Positions 35,881 to 45,204 of a stretch of 64,000 nucleotides of DNA are shown piece after piece. Both the position numbers and the translations under genes were made by a program. This DNA is from an actinobacterium acAMD-2 (lineage in GTDB: Bacteria > Actinomycetota > Actinomycetes > UBA12327): NCBI GenBank assembly GCA_000754455.1, contig JNSE01000001.1, forward strand, positions 1 through 64,000, given 5' to 3'. A model generated the notes under the pieces. The model did not search any database. It was not told the origin of the DNA and was given only the letters and a program-made list of their open reading frames with translations. Each line of letters begins with the position of its first letter. The stretch's first letter is position 1.

Positions 35881-36414
35881 ATGGCTGGACGTCGCGGATT
35901 TGAGTCGGTGCGAGACATGGTGCTCTCGCTGGGTGTGGTTTTAGCCTTCGTTGCGATGCTGCTCTTGGTGACCTTTCGCCAAAGTGAAGATCCGGTCAAA
36001 GTCGTGGACTCAACGGCCGTTCGACAAGGTGTGGCGACCAATGCGCCGTACAAGGCGGTCCTTCCCAAGGACGTGAAGGGGTGGCGCGTCACCAGCGCTC
36101 GAGTCGCACTACCAGGGGACAACCCCTTCGGGTGGAGCATCGGTTTTTACACCGACAAAGACACCTATGTCGGTATTGGTCAAAGCAACCAAGAAGCCTC
36201 GCGTTACCTGCGTGAGGAAAAAGCTGACGGCGACGAAGTGGGCAAAACCAACGTCGGTGGCGTGGAGTGGACCAAGTTAGAGCGCGAAGATGAATCGCGA
36301 CGCTGGTTGGCTAACACGCGCAACGGTGTCACCACGTTGATCGCCGGTACGGGCGAATTTAGCGAGTTGGAAAAGTTGGCGAACTCATTGGAGCTGGCGA
36401 AGACCTCAGGCTGA
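35881..36414 (+). CDS. DUF4245 membrane-anchored protein
   Basis: A 177-aa protein with an N-terminal membrane helix (about residues 14-34) and an external domain: YKAVLPKDVKGWRVTSARV, WSIGFYTDKDTYVGIGQSN, and the C-terminal GVTTLIAGTGEFSELEKLANSL typical of DUF4245 (PF14030). Function unknown. I start at ATG 35881; a longer frame from 35842 lacks support. It lies beside glpX, its conserved actinobacterial partner. Confidence 0.8.
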   Translation: MAGRRGFESVRDMVLSLGVVLAFVAMLLLVTFRQSEDPVKVVDSTAVRQGVATNAPYKAVLPKDVKGWRVTSARVALPGDNPFGWSIGFYTDKDTYVGIGQSNQEASRYLREEKADGDEVGKTNVGGVEWTKLEREDESRRWLANTRNGVTTLIAGTGEFSELEKLANSLELAKTSG

Positions 36415-36630
36415 CGCGTCGTCACCCTTGACTGCATCCAGTCGCTCTTGTGCCCCATCAAGCCAGCCTTGGCACACGGCCGCTAAGTGCTCCCCGCGCT
36501 CCCACAGGCTCAAGGATTCCTCCAAGGTGGAGTCACCAGCTTCGAGTTTGGCCACAATCTCCACCAATTCATCGCGGGCTTCCTCGTAAGAGGGGCGATC
36601 GGTGAATTTCGGTGCTGCTTGTTCACTCAT
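36406..36630 (-). CDS. xseB: Exodeoxyribonuclease VII small subunit
   Basis: A 74-aa helical subunit. The family block SYEEARDELVEIVAKLEAGDSTLEESLSLWERGEHLAAVCQ is intact and the length is typical. It pairs with XseA for degradation of single-stranded DNA. It overlaps the xseA stop by 4 nt and the convergent DUF4245 stop by 9 nt. Confidence 0.94.
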   Translation of the reverse strand: MSEQAAPKFTDRPSYEEARDELVEIVAKLEAGDSTLEESLSLWERGEHLAAVCQGWLDGAQERLDAVKGDDASA

Positions 36631-37856
36631 GCTGGGTCCTTGGCTGTTATCTGGTTGACGGTGGCACTGAAACTACCTGATGCGACGCGTACGTGGACCA
36701 CCTCTTCTGGATTGAGTTGGCTGGAATCACGAATGATGTGATGGTCGGGGCCTTGAACGATGGCGTATCCGCGTTCGAGGGTGAAGCCTGGTGACAGTGC
36801 GCGAACAATGTCACGAGTATGTGCGAGCTGTGTTGTTGCGTGCAAAACCACGTTAGTGATGTGAACACGAATGCGCCGCCGGCTATTCAGCAAGTCCTCG
36901 CGTCGCGCAATCAAGAATCCATCAGGGGTGGCCAGCACTGGTCGCGCACGCAGTTGGGTCAACGAGGCGCTCTCACGAGTGATGAGTTGGCCGATGGTGC
37001 GGCGCACAGACTGGCGCGCGTTGTTAAGGGCGTTGAGTTCCTGCTGAAAGTCGGGTACCAGCTTGCTGGCCGCATCGGTGGGTGTCGAAGCACGAACATC
37101 AGCGACGTAATCCAGCAAAGGCGAATCCGGTTCGTGTCCGATGGCTGAGACCACGGGGATAGTGCAGGCAGCGACGGCTCGAATCAAAGTTTCGTCAGAA
37201 AACGCCAAGAGGTCTTCGACCGATCCTCCGCCACGGGCGATGACGATGACGTCCACGGTGGGGTCTGCTTGGAGTTGTTCAAGTGCTTTGAGGATTTCTG
37301 GCACGGTTGTCGGACCCTGTACAGAGGTGTTCTTGACAGTGAACTTCACCCCCGGCCAACGTTTCTTAGTGTTTTCTAAGACGTCTCGCTCAGCTGCACT
37401 TGCCTTCCCAGTAATCAAGCCAATGTTGCGTGGCAAGAAAGGCAACCCGATTTTGCGATCCGCATCGAACAATCCTTCGGCCGCAAACATCTTGCGCAGC
37501 GTTTCGATGCGGGCAAGGAGTTCACCCAATCCCACGGGCCGGATGTCACTGATCTCTAGCGAGAAGGAACCACGGTTGGGGTAGAAGTTGGGTTTGCCAT
37601 TGACGACGACTCGATCACCATCTGCGATGTCTGGCATCAACGTCTTGATCAAGTTCGATGGGCAGGTGATCGACAGCGAGTAGTCCTCGTTGACATCGCG
37701 CAACGTCATGAACGTCTTTTGGTATCCCGAGCGAATCTTTACCTGCGTGACTTGGCCCTCGACCCAGACCTGGCCGAGCTTTTCAATCCAATTCTTGATT
37801 TCGTGGCTCACCTGGCTAACAGCCATCGGCGTCTCGACGGAATTGGATGCGGGCAC
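36627..37856 (-). CDS. xseA: Exodeoxyribonuclease VII large subunit
   Basis: A 409-aa nuclease subunit. An N-terminal OB-fold (VWVEGQVTQVKIRSGYQKTFMTLRD...) is followed by the catalytic domain with IGLITGKASAAERDVLENTKKRWPGV, VDVIVIARGGGSVEDLLAFSDE and VVSAIGHEPDSPLLDYVADVRASTPTDAA, then a helical region. The start is GTG at 37856. The xseA-xseB operon is divergent from ispH, the usual actinobacterial order. Confidence 0.95.
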   Translation of the reverse strand: MPASNSVETPMAVSQVSHEIKNWIEKLGQVWVEGQVTQVKIRSGYQKTFMTLRDVNEDYSLSITCPSNLIKTLMPDIADGDRVVVNGKPNFYPNRGSFSLEISDIRPVGLGELLARIETLRKMFAAEGLFDADRKIGLPFLPRNIGLITGKASAAERDVLENTKKRWPGVKFTVKNTSVQGPTTVPEILKALEQLQADPTVDVIVIARGGGSVEDLLAFSDETLIRAVAACTIPVVSAIGHEPDSPLLDYVADVRASTPTDAASKLVPDFQQELNALNNARQSVRRTIGQLITRESASLTQLRARPVLATPDGFLIARREDLLNSRRRIRVHITNVVLHATTQLAHTRDIVRALSPGFTLERGYAIVQGPDHHIIRDSSQLNPEEVVHVRVASGSFSATVNQITAKDPA

Positions 37857-37912
37857 CCGCCGATCGTACGCGGTGAGGGTGACGCAGTAGGGGGTATTGG
37901 ACCCTTGGCACC

Positions 37913-37918
37913 TACGAT
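37913..37918 (+). promoter_or_regulatory. -10-like box of ispH (leaderless)
   Basis: TACGAT lies 6 nt (GGGGGC) before ATG 37925. The identical hexamer and spacing precede mshB. No ribosome binding site lies between. Confidence 0.55.
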
Positions 37919-37924
37919 GGGGGC

Positions 37925-38890
37925 ATGAGTTCTTCGCGTCAGGTCCTGCTCGCTGCCCCTCGTGGATATTGCGCCGGAGTGGACCGTGCAGTGCAAACAG
38001 TTGAGGAAGCCCTCGAACTTAATGGGGCTCCGGTCTATGTCCGCAAAGAGATCGTTCACAACCAGCATGTGGTGCACACGCTTGAGGAGCGTGGAGCGAT
38101 TTTTGTTGACGAAACCGACGAAGTTCCCGAAGGCGCCTTGGTCATTTTTTCGGCCCACGGGGTGGCTCCGGTTGTTCACGAAGAAGCAGCAGCTCGAAAC
38201 TTGCGCACCATTGATGCAACGTGCCCGTTGGTGACCAAAGTTCACAACGAAGCCCGACGCTTTGCCGAAGACGGTTTTGACATCTTGCTCATCGGTCACG
38301 ATGGTCATGAAGAAGTCATCGGCACCACCGGTGAGGCACCCGATCGGATCACCTTGGTTGGCGGACCGGGTGAGGCCAGCGAAATCGTGGTGGCTAACCC
38401 CGAAAAGATAGCTTGGCTCTCACAAACCACGTTGTCGGTGGACGAGACGATGGAAACGGTCGAGAAGCTGCGGGAGCGCTTCCCCCTGCTCGTCGATCCA
38501 CCTAGCGATGACATTTGTTATGCGACACAAAACCGTCAGTCCTCGGTCAAGCTCATTGCCGAACAAAGCGATGTCGTCATCGTGGTGGGATCAGGCAATT
38601 CTTCCAACTCGGTGCGCCTGGTGGAAGTCGCTCTTGACGCCGGTGCCGGTGCGGCTTACCGCGTGGATCACGCCGACGAGATCCAAGAGGGATGGGTCGA
38701 GGGTGCGACCACGGTCGGCGTGACCAGTGGCGCCTCGGTCCCCGAGATCTTGGTTGATGGGGTGTTGGAGTGGTTGGCCGCTCGTGACTTCAAGGATGTT
38801 AAGGAAGTCAGTGCCGCCGAAGAGAAGTTGGTCTTTGCCTTGCCGCAAGAACTTCGCCGCGATCTCAAGGCCGCGGGCAAAAACACCTAA
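37925..38890 (+). CDS. ispH: 4-hydroxy-3-methylbut-2-enyl diphosphate reductase
   Basis: A 321-aa Fe-S enzyme, last step of the MEP isoprenoid pathway, giving IPP and DMAPP. The three cluster Cys are in PRGYCAGVDRAV, DATCPLVTKVH and DDICYATQNRQ; the active-site EIVHNQHVV and FSAHGVAP blocks are present, with GSGNSSNSVRL for diphosphate binding. It feeds the Z-isoprenyl synthase found in the same window. Confidence 0.97.
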   Translation: MSSSRQVLLAAPRGYCAGVDRAVQTVEEALELNGAPVYVRKEIVHNQHVVHTLEERGAIFVDETDEVPEGALVIFSAHGVAPVVHEEAAARNLRTIDATCPLVTKVHNEARRFAEDGFDILLIGHDGHEEVIGTTGEAPDRITLVGGPGEASEIVVANPEKIAWLSQTTLSVDETMETVEKLRERFPLLVDPPSDDICYATQNRQSSVKLIAEQSDVVIVVGSGNSSNSVRLVEVALDAGAGAAYRVDHADEIQEGWVEGATTVGVTSGASVPEILVDGVLEWLAARDFKDVKEVSAAEEKLVFALPQELRRDLKAAGKNT

Positions 38891-38893
38891 GCC

Positions 38894-39358
38894 TTAGCGG
38901 CCTGTTCGACCGCGCACCACGATGACGATGAAACACACAATCGTGGTGAAGAACAACCACGGCGCTCCCACTGCGAGGAACGTCCCCAACGTGGCAAACG
39001 AGTTGAGTAGGACTCCACCGGACTTACCATTGATCGGGCCGCTGGCGAGCAAAATCGCTGCCGAATAAATCAGCGGGGGAGCGACAACAGCTGCCAAGAG
39101 GTTGCGTCGTTGAATCTTGACTGCCGCATAAATCGAAACGATGGCAAAAACTACATTAGGCAATCCGCCGATGCCGCTGGAGATCCAGGTGCTGAGCAAC
39201 ATCACGAACGCGGTGGGTCCAAGGCAGATGATGATCATGCCGGGGATGGTCAATCCTGGCGAACGCGTCGCTTTGCTGGGCTTGCGCTTGCTGGTGGTTG
39301 ATCCCTGAGACCGGGGAGACAACTCTGGCGGCAACTCTGGCGGCAAACTCGTGGACAC
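38894..39358 (-). CDS. DUF6542-like membrane protein
   Basis: A 154-aa protein with a Pro/Ser/Lys-rich cytoplasmic N-terminus (residues about 1-33) and four membrane segments. Position beside ispH and topology match the DUF6542 proteins (Rv1111c in mycobacteria, from memory); the family call rests partly on context. GTG 39358 is preceded by TACGGT with a 7-nt gap. Its stop lies 3 nt from the convergent ispH stop. Confidence 0.6.
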   Translation of the reverse strand: MSTSLPPELPPELSPRSQGSTTSKRKPSKATRSPGLTIPGMIIICLGPTAFVMLLSTWISSGIGGLPNVVFAIVSIYAAVKIQRRNLLAAVVAPPLIYSAAILLASGPINGKSGGVLLNSFATLGTFLAVGAPWLFFTTIVCFIVIVVRGRTGR

Positions 39359-39426
39359 ATCCCAAACCGTAGTGCCCGGACCGCCTCAAAACCCGAAGGT
39401 GAGCCTGCGCCACGGCGCGAAATTGA

Positions 39427-39846
39427 TCACAGGGCGTCGGATTCGCCAGCATCTTGGGTTTGGAGTTCAATGTTGTTCCACTGAATCCAGTCCAGCAATC
39501 CAGCAAAAGCTTCGGCGCTGATCTGCACATCGAGATCATCGATTTGGCAGCGCATCGTGGTGTCGTCGAACTGAAAAGCAAAGGTTCGTATGTTGATGGG
39601 CTCGTCCTTGGCCCAAAAGAATCGTGCAACGCCAGAGGGCTTTTGGTAATACGCAACGATGATGCGTTGATCGGTAAAGAAGAGCACGCCATCCAAGTTG
39701 GTTTCCACCTGTGCTGTGCATCCCCACAGGAATGTTTCGTCGGTGTAGAGCCGAAGGCGCGCATGATTGAACGGAATACGTGAATCACCGCGCACCATCG
39801 TGTCGCCCTGCTCAACCGTGGGGAAGATAAAGAACAGTGGATTCAT
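39427..39846 (-). CDS. Hypothetical PH-like domain protein
   Basis: A 139-aa protein I do not firmly recognise. The pattern RLRLYTDETFLWGCTAQVETNLDGVLFFTDQRIIVAYY, followed by strands around FAFQFDDTTMRCQIDD and a C-terminal helix, resembles a bacterial PH-like (bPH/GRAM) fold. No signal peptide. ATG 39846 has AAAGG 7 nt upstream; it overlaps nothing and starts just after the rmuC stop, so it is probably co-transcribed with rmuC. Confidence 0.55.
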   Translation of the reverse strand: MNPLFFIFPTVEQGDTMVRGDSRIPFNHARLRLYTDETFLWGCTAQVETNLDGVLFFTDQRIIVAYYQKPSGVARFFWAKDEPINIRTFAFQFDDTTMRCQIDDLDVQISAEAFAGLLDWIQWNNIELQTQDAGESDAL

Positions 39847-39856
39847 GGCAAGACCT

Positions 39857-41209
39857 TTAAGCGCCCGTCGATGAGGCCGGCGGCTCAAGGGCGGGAGCTT
39901 CATCGACCAGGCGGATGCTCAATTCTTCCTGTGCGCCTTCGACGAGTTCGGCTTTGCTGAGCTGGTTGACTGAGGATTCGACCATTTTGGGCTGATCCAA
40001 GGGCTCACCAACGATTTCTAGATCGTTGAGCTTGCGAGCAGAGACCAAAACCCGACTTTCCAAAGAGCTCACGGTGTTATTGAAGTTCTTGGTGACCGAT
40101 TCGATGGATTTACCCAGTGTGGAGATATGGCCGCCGAGCTTGCCGAGTCGGTCGTAGAGCTCCTTGCCCAAGTCGAGGACCTGTTGTGCATTTTGTGACA
40201 GCTTTTCCTGCTGCCATGCATACGCAATGGTCTTGAGCATCGAGATCAAGGTGGTGGGGGTGGCGATGATGACGTTCTTGCTCATCGCAAATTCAAGGAG
40301 ATCGCGATCGCGCTCAAGTGCCGGAGCCAAAAATGATTCGCCGGGAACAAAGAGCACGACGAACTCAGGTGCCGGGGTGAATTGTTTCCAGTAGGCCGTT
40401 GCGGAGAGGTTCTTGACGTGTTCGCGAAGATGCCGAGCGTGCGCCTGCAAGCGATCCTCAATGAATGCGGGGTCCACGCTCTCGTACGCATCAAGGAAAG
40501 CTGCCAATGTGACTTTGGAATCAACGACGACGTTGCGATCGCCAGCAATTCGGACCACCATGTCCGGGCGTTGACCCTCGCCGTCGGCATTGATCACGCT
40601 TTCTTGTTCGTAAAAGTCGCAGCGATCGGTCATGCCGGATAGCTCAACGATGCGACGCAACTGCATTTCGCCCCAACGACCCCGCGCCTGGGGTGCACGC
40701 AGGGCTTGAACCAGTGATGCAGTCTCTTTCTTCAAACTCTCGTTATTGGTTTGGACCGCGCCGACCTGTTCGCGCAATTCCGCGTACGCCTTGCCGCGCT
40801 CGACTTCCAAATCACGCAGTTGCTTGTCTACTTGTTCCAGGCTTGCCTTGATCGGGGTCATCAAGTTCTCAACAGCCTTTTGCTGCTTTTCCAATTCGGA
40901 ATTGTTCGTTTGTTCCGTGCGCTTGAGGCGCTCCTCGGCCACGGTGAGAAACGATTCAGTGTTGGCCTTGAGTGCATCGGCAGCCAGGGCTTCAAATTGC
41001 GTCTTGAGGCGCTCGAGGTTTGCCTGTTCGTCGGTGGAGCGTTGGGCAGCCAGGTTGCGTTCTGCATCGAGTGTGGCCTTCGCGGTTGCCGCATCGCTTT
41101 GTGCTTGAGACAGGGCAGAAGCGCTGCTGCCTTTCCCGAGCAGATAACCCAACGCCAGTCCAACCAGGACACCCACAACGGCCAAAATCACTACGACGAA
41201 TGCGCTCAT
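39857..41209 (-). CDS. rmuC: RmuC-family DNA recombination protein
   Basis: A 450-aa protein: N-terminal membrane helix (residues about 3-24), a long coiled coil (about 30-165), then the RmuC nuclease-like domain (about 170-390) with ALRAPQARGRWGEMQLRRIVELSGM, RPDMVVRIAGDRNVVVDSKVTLAAFLDAYE and NVIIATPTTLISMLKTIAYAW. Family members limit DNA rearrangements. CACGAT lies 6 nt before ATG 41209. Its place near ychF is common in actinobacteria. Confidence 0.9.
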   Translation of the reverse strand: MSAFVVVILAVVGVLVGLALGYLLGKGSSASALSQAQSDAATAKATLDAERNLAAQRSTDEQANLERLKTQFEALAADALKANTESFLTVAEERLKRTEQTNNSELEKQQKAVENLMTPIKASLEQVDKQLRDLEVERGKAYAELREQVGAVQTNNESLKKETASLVQALRAPQARGRWGEMQLRRIVELSGMTDRCDFYEQESVINADGEGQRPDMVVRIAGDRNVVVDSKVTLAAFLDAYESVDPAFIEDRLQAHARHLREHVKNLSATAYWKQFTPAPEFVVLFVPGESFLAPALERDRDLLEFAMSKNVIIATPTTLISMLKTIAYAWQQEKLSQNAQQVLDLGKELYDRLGKLGGHISTLGKSIESVTKNFNNTVSSLESRVLVSARKLNDLEIVGEPLDQPKMVESSVNQLSKAELVEGAQEELSIRLVDEAPALEPPASSTGA

Positions 41210-41215
41210 TTGTCC

Positions 41216-41221
41216 ATCGTG
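41216..41221 (-). promoter_or_regulatory. -10-like box of rmuC (leaderless)
   Basis: On the minus strand CACGAT, then GGACAA, then ATG. The same 6-nt spacing recurs at several genes here. Confidence 0.45.
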
Positions 41222-41289
41222 TCAGATGTGACTGACACGGCGCAGGCTCGCCTGAGAATGGCGTAGATGCGCCACCTAGACTGATGCGC

Positions 41290-42363
41290 GTGACCCTTCA
41301 AATCGGCATTGTCGGCCTGCCCAACGTGGGCAAATCCACCCTCTTTAATGCGTTGACGAAAAACGATGTGTTGGCGGCTAATTACCCGTTCGCCACCATC
41401 GAACCCAACGTCGGTGTCGTGCCCGTGCCTGACGAGCGCCTAGCCGCATTGGCTGAAATCTTTGGGTCAGAGCGCGAGCTCCCCGCATCCGTGGAATTTG
41501 TGGACATCGCTGGCATCGTCAAGGGCGCTAGCGAAGGTGCAGGTCTGGGTAACAAGTTCTTGGCCAACATTCGTGAAGCCGATGCGATCTGCCAAGTCAT
41601 TCGCGTGTTCACCGACCCGGACGTAGTGCACGTCGATGGTCGCGTCTCGCCCTCTGATGACATTGAAACGATCAACACTGAATTGATCCTTGCTGACTTG
41701 CAAAGTATTGAAAAGGCGATCCCGCGTTTGCAAAAAGAAGCACGCGTGAACAAGGACCGCGTCGAGGCACTGGAAGTCATTGAAAAGGCCAAGGCTGCAC
41801 TGGACTCGGGAGTCACCGTTTTCGCGTCCGGTCTTGATCCGGAGCCGCTCAAGGAACTGTTTTTGTTGACGTCCAAGCCGTTCTTGTACGTGTTCAACAT
41901 GGATGACACTGAATTGGCCAACGATGGACTCAAAGAAGAGCTGCGTGCGTTGGTTGCGCCGGCGGAAGCGATCTTCCTGGACGCCAAGATTGAGTCCGAG
42001 TTAGTAGAACTCGATGCAGCTGAGGCCTTAGAACTTTTGCAGTCCATCGGCCAAGAAGAATCTGGGCTCGATCAACTCGCACGCATTGGCTTTAACACCC
42101 TGGGCTTGCAGACCTACCTGACGGCCGGACCAAAGGAAGCCCGCGCCTGGACCATTCCGGTGGGTGCAACGGCTCCGCAAGCCGCTGGTGTGATTCACAC
42201 CGACTTCGAGCGCGGCTTCATCAAGGCCGAGATCGTGTCCTTCGCTGATTTAGTCGAAGCCGGATCCATGGCTGAAGCTAAATCGCGCGGCAAGGTGCGT
42301 ATGGAAGGCAAGGAATACATCATGGCCGACGGCGACGTCGTTGAGTTCCGCTTTAACGTGTAG
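41290..42363 (+). CDS. ychF: YchF/OLA1-type redox-responsive ATPase
   Basis: A 357-aa Obg-family P-loop protein. G1 GLPNVGKSTLFNAL, the ANYPFATIEPN switch I, the G3 block FVDIAGIVKGASEGAGLGNKFL, and the G4 variant NMDD typical of YchF, which prefers ATP over GTP; a C-terminal TGS domain contains LQTYLTAGPKEARAWTI and IMADGDVVEFRFNV. Starts at 41284 (ATG) and 41290 (GTG) are both possible; I prefer the GTG because homologues begin just before IGIVGLPN and TAGACT lies 7 nt before it. Confidence 0.94.
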   Translation: MTLQIGIVGLPNVGKSTLFNALTKNDVLAANYPFATIEPNVGVVPVPDERLAALAEIFGSERELPASVEFVDIAGIVKGASEGAGLGNKFLANIREADAICQVIRVFTDPDVVHVDGRVSPSDDIETINTELILADLQSIEKAIPRLQKEARVNKDRVEALEVIEKAKAALDSGVTVFASGLDPEPLKELFLLTSKPFLYVFNMDDTELANDGLKEELRALVAPAEAIFLDAKIESELVELDAAEALELLQSIGQEESGLDQLARIGFNTLGLQTYLTAGPKEARAWTIPVGATAPQAAGVIHTDFERGFIKAEIVSFADLVEAGSMAEAKSRGKVRMEGKEYIMADGDVVEFRFNV

Positions 42364-42366
42364 TTC

Positions 42367-44667
42367 TTACGACAGCGTGATCGTCAAGGTGGCCACGTAA
42401 ACATCGGCGGCCTGGAACGCAGGAATAGTCAATGTCAGTGGCGCAGTGATGTTAAAGACTCCACCGGTGGTCTGGGTTGTTGCGTTGACCGTGGTGTCCT
42501 TGGTACACAAACTCACTACCGCGGAAAAGTCTTGTGTTGCCCCTGCGGTTTGGCCTGAGGCCACCAGTGAACTGTCAAAGCCAGCCAAGCTGGTCTTCGT
42601 TCCGGCGGTGTAGTCCCACGCCGTGGAGTTAGTGGCCGGCACGCAGGATGGCGTAACGGACAACGTGGACTTATTGATGGTCTTGCCCGTTGCGCCAGCA
42701 AAGTTTGTTAGAGATGCTGTCAGCGACCAGCCAAAAGTTCCACCCCGACTATCACTGACGGTGATGTCGTTGAGGTTTCCAATGATTGCTGTTGGAGCAA
42801 ATGGGCTGGTGATCGTGCCCAAGTTGATGGTCGTGGGCGATGTGTTGACATTGGTCGTTCCGCGAACGGGAGAGAGAACTGAGGACTGGTCAGTCGAGCC
42901 AACCGTTGGTGTCGCCGTCACGTAGGTGCGTTGAGTCAACACGCCTTGCAAAACGGATACTTGAACTTTTTGTCCCGTCAAGCATCCCGGCCCCCCAGAA
43001 GAGTCGCCTGAGTAGGCGATGCATTTATCTGGGGACTCTTGCGCCAAAAAGGGAGTTTGGGCCAACAAGACATTGGATGTGTCATTAAAGGCACCGATGC
43101 CGGTCGCAAAGCCGGGGGCTACATACGAAACCGAAAACGCTCCGGTGCTATCGGTTGTGGTGGTTACCGTCGCGCCGGATGGAGCACCGGTCGGGGGCCA
43201 AACAAAGCGGCCCTCTAGGCGGATCGTTGTGTTTGCGGGAAACACGCTGCCTCGAACAGTGACCGTCTCGCCACTGGCTGCGACCCCGGGATCAGCAAAG
43301 ATGCGCGGACAACCGGGGTAAGAAACAGGTCCTTGCGTGGGGCCACCAACGTAGGTGATTCCCGTTGCCGTGACTTCGCACTGTCGCGCGAGGTTAAGGG
43401 CGATGAAAACACAGTCATTACTTGGCCCGCAGGTATCTCCATCGGGGTTGTTCAAGGAACCATTGAGCACCGTTAATGGTGAACTTGCACTGCCACTGGA
43501 GTTACTACTGACCAAATAGGCCGATCCGGTAGTCAGCGTGCAGGAACTCGGTCCGCTCACTGTCTTACCGCGCTTGCACAACGCAATCACCACGGACGCA
43601 TTCGGGCTGAATCCGGTCACGCTGACGGTGACATTTTGGCCACCGGTGTAAGGACCAGCTGGGCTAACCGAAATGCCGGGCTGATTAATCGTTAAGGCAC
43701 TGGGTGTGTTGAACGTCGGGCTCGGCGGGGCGACGTAGTCCGGTCCGGCGATCTTGGTCTGGTTGTCAAAGAAGTCCAGTGACAAGTTCACCGAACTAAT
43801 CGGGGTGGTGAAGACCACGTGACCACCACCAGCGACCGTGTAGAGCACCGTCGTGGCGGTGCAGCTGGTGAAGGTCCGTTTGGTTACACCAGCGACAGGG
43901 GTGGAGTCGGTGTAACTCGAGCAGCCATTGCGTTGGGTTCCCCAGTAATCCACGTCCCTGGTAACCGTGCCAATGTAGGACGAAGATTCCGCGAGGTTCG
44001 GATCAGGGACAAACGGTCCGAAGTAGTTGACAATGGTGTCGGCATCACCATGGGTGACCAGCAGGGGTACGGCCCTGGTCGTGCACCGAGCAGGATTGAT
44101 CAGGTTGACACCAGCCCATGGGGCGATGGCTGCCACCTTGTTCCAACGGCATCCCAAGTAAGTCGAAAAGGAAGCGCCGGAAGAAAAGCCAGAGGCAAAA
44201 ATTCGGGAGTCGTCGACACAAGTGACGTCGTCAATATCGGTCAATATCGCTTCCAGGAAAGCCACATCTGCAGGTGCGCCCCCGCTTGCCGGACTTCCCC
44301 ATCCCGGTGTGCTTCCTCCACCTTGAGCGATCGCCTGTGGAGTAATCACGGTGTACCCGCGCTGCGTGGCAGTAGCGGCCATGCCAGTAGAGGTTTCAAA
44401 AGCGGATGCGTTACCGCCGGCGCCATGAAAATTGAAGATCACCGGTACGGGTGTTCCAACAGCTGGTGCGGGATTAGGAGTCGATACAAAGAACGAGCGC
44501 GATACGCCACCGACGGAAATAGTTCGCGATTGCATCGAAACCGTCGAACTCGATGAGCAGCTGCCGCTTGCTTGGGCCGAGATTGGCCCGATAGCCGACA
44601 TGAAGCCAAGCATCAGCGCGACAGTGACTAGCAACCGTGTCGCACGGCTGTAGAGGCCGGCTTTCAT
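42367..44667 (-). CDS. Secreted PHB-depolymerase-like esterase with neocarzinostatin-like and WxL-like regions
   Basis: A 766-aa secreted protein. Signal peptide in the first 36 residues. Residues about 45-330 are an alpha/beta-hydrolase of the LpqC/PHB depolymerase type: NFHGAGGNASAF (oxyanion), GFSSG nucleophile elbow, HGDADTIV and a late GGGHVVF His. Next, about 345-450, ISVSPAGPYTGGQNVTVSVTGFSPNASVVIALC with paired Cys resembles the neocarzinostatin fold, followed by further Ig-like modules, and a C-terminal region with FGWSLTASLTNF and ending in LTITLS resembles a WxL domain. ATG 44667 is chosen since AGGAG is 7 nt upstream. No LPXTG-type signal. Confidence 0.75.
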   Translation of the reverse strand: MKAGLYSRATRLLVTVALMLGFMSAIGPISAQASGSCSSSSTVSMQSRTISVGGVSRSFFVSTPNPAPAVGTPVPVIFNFHGAGGNASAFETSTGMAATATQRGYTVITPQAIAQGGGSTPGWGSPASGGAPADVAFLEAILTDIDDVTCVDDSRIFASGFSSGASFSTYLGCRWNKVAAIAPWAGVNLINPARCTTRAVPLLVTHGDADTIVNYFGPFVPDPNLAESSSYIGTVTRDVDYWGTQRNGCSSYTDSTPVAGVTKRTFTSCTATTVLYTVAGGGHVVFTTPISSVNLSLDFFDNQTKIAGPDYVAPPSPTFNTPSALTINQPGISVSPAGPYTGGQNVTVSVTGFSPNASVVIALCKRGKTVSGPSSCTLTTGSAYLVSSNSSGSASSPLTVLNGSLNNPDGDTCGPSNDCVFIALNLARQCEVTATGITYVGGPTQGPVSYPGCPRIFADPGVAASGETVTVRGSVFPANTTIRLEGRFVWPPTGAPSGATVTTTTDSTGAFSVSYVAPGFATGIGAFNDTSNVLLAQTPFLAQESPDKCIAYSGDSSGGPGCLTGQKVQVSVLQGVLTQRTYVTATPTVGSTDQSSVLSPVRGTTNVNTSPTTINLGTITSPFAPTAIIGNLNDITVSDSRGGTFGWSLTASLTNFAGATGKTINKSTLSVTPSCVPATNSTAWDYTAGTKTSLAGFDSSLVASGQTAGATQDFSAVVSLCTKDTTVNATTQTTGGVFNITAPLTLTIPAFQAADVYVATLTITLS

Positions 44668-44776
44668 CCACAAACTCCTAGGTGTTGTTGCGGTAAATTC
44701 TTGGGCGCTAAGGCCGGTGTGGTCAAGGTATTTGCCCAAATCGTCAGGCATCTGTGACGGTGGCCTGGGCGACAGT

Positions 44777-44782
44777 CATACT
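44777..44782 (+). promoter_or_regulatory. -10-like box of the NUDIX gene (leaderless)
   Basis: CATACT lies 6 nt before ATG 44789, with no ribosome binding site between. Confidence 0.4.
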
Positions 44783-44788
44783 CTGCCT

Positions 44789-45199
44789 ATGCCCGAAACC
44801 AGACTCCCCACGGTTGTGGCCGGTGCAGCCATCTTTGATGACCGTGGCTGGTTGCTCAGCGCTCGGCGCACGTTGCCGTTGCACGTGGCGGGCAAGTGGG
44901 AGTTTCCCGGCGGCAAAGTCGAAGAAGGCGAAACCGACCTTCAAGGTTTGCATCGCGAGATCATGGAAGAGCTCGGTGTGGAGATCGAAGTTGGCGAACA
45001 AGTCGGTGCCGATTGGCAGCTAGGCCCGAACTTTGTTTTACGCCTATGGAAGGCGCAGATCATCAGCGGAGAGCCACAGCCCTTGGAAGACCACGACATC
45101 TTGCAGTGGCTCGAACCAGGGCATTGGTTTGATGTCGACTGGCTACCGGCTGACCTACCGATCGTTCAAGCCCTCGTGGATCAGTCGGCAGCGCAGTAG
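44789..45199 (+). CDS. NUDIX hydrolase (MutT-like)
   Basis: A 136-aa hydrolase of nucleoside diphosphates linked to X. The Nudix box starts at GGKVEEGE and continues through REIMEELGV, with all metal-binding Glu present. WEFPGGK just before it is typical of the MutT/8-oxo-dGTP subgroup, so nucleotide-pool cleaning is likely but not proved. ATG 44789 is where homologues begin; it is divergent from the esterase. Confidence 0.88.
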   Translation: MPETRLPTVVAGAAIFDDRGWLLSARRTLPLHVAGKWEFPGGKVEEGETDLQGLHREIMEELGVEIEVGEQVGADWQLGPNFVLRLWKAQIISGEPQPLEDHDILQWLEPGHWFDVDWLPADLPIVQALVDQSAAQ

Positions 45200-45204
45200 C
45201 AAGC

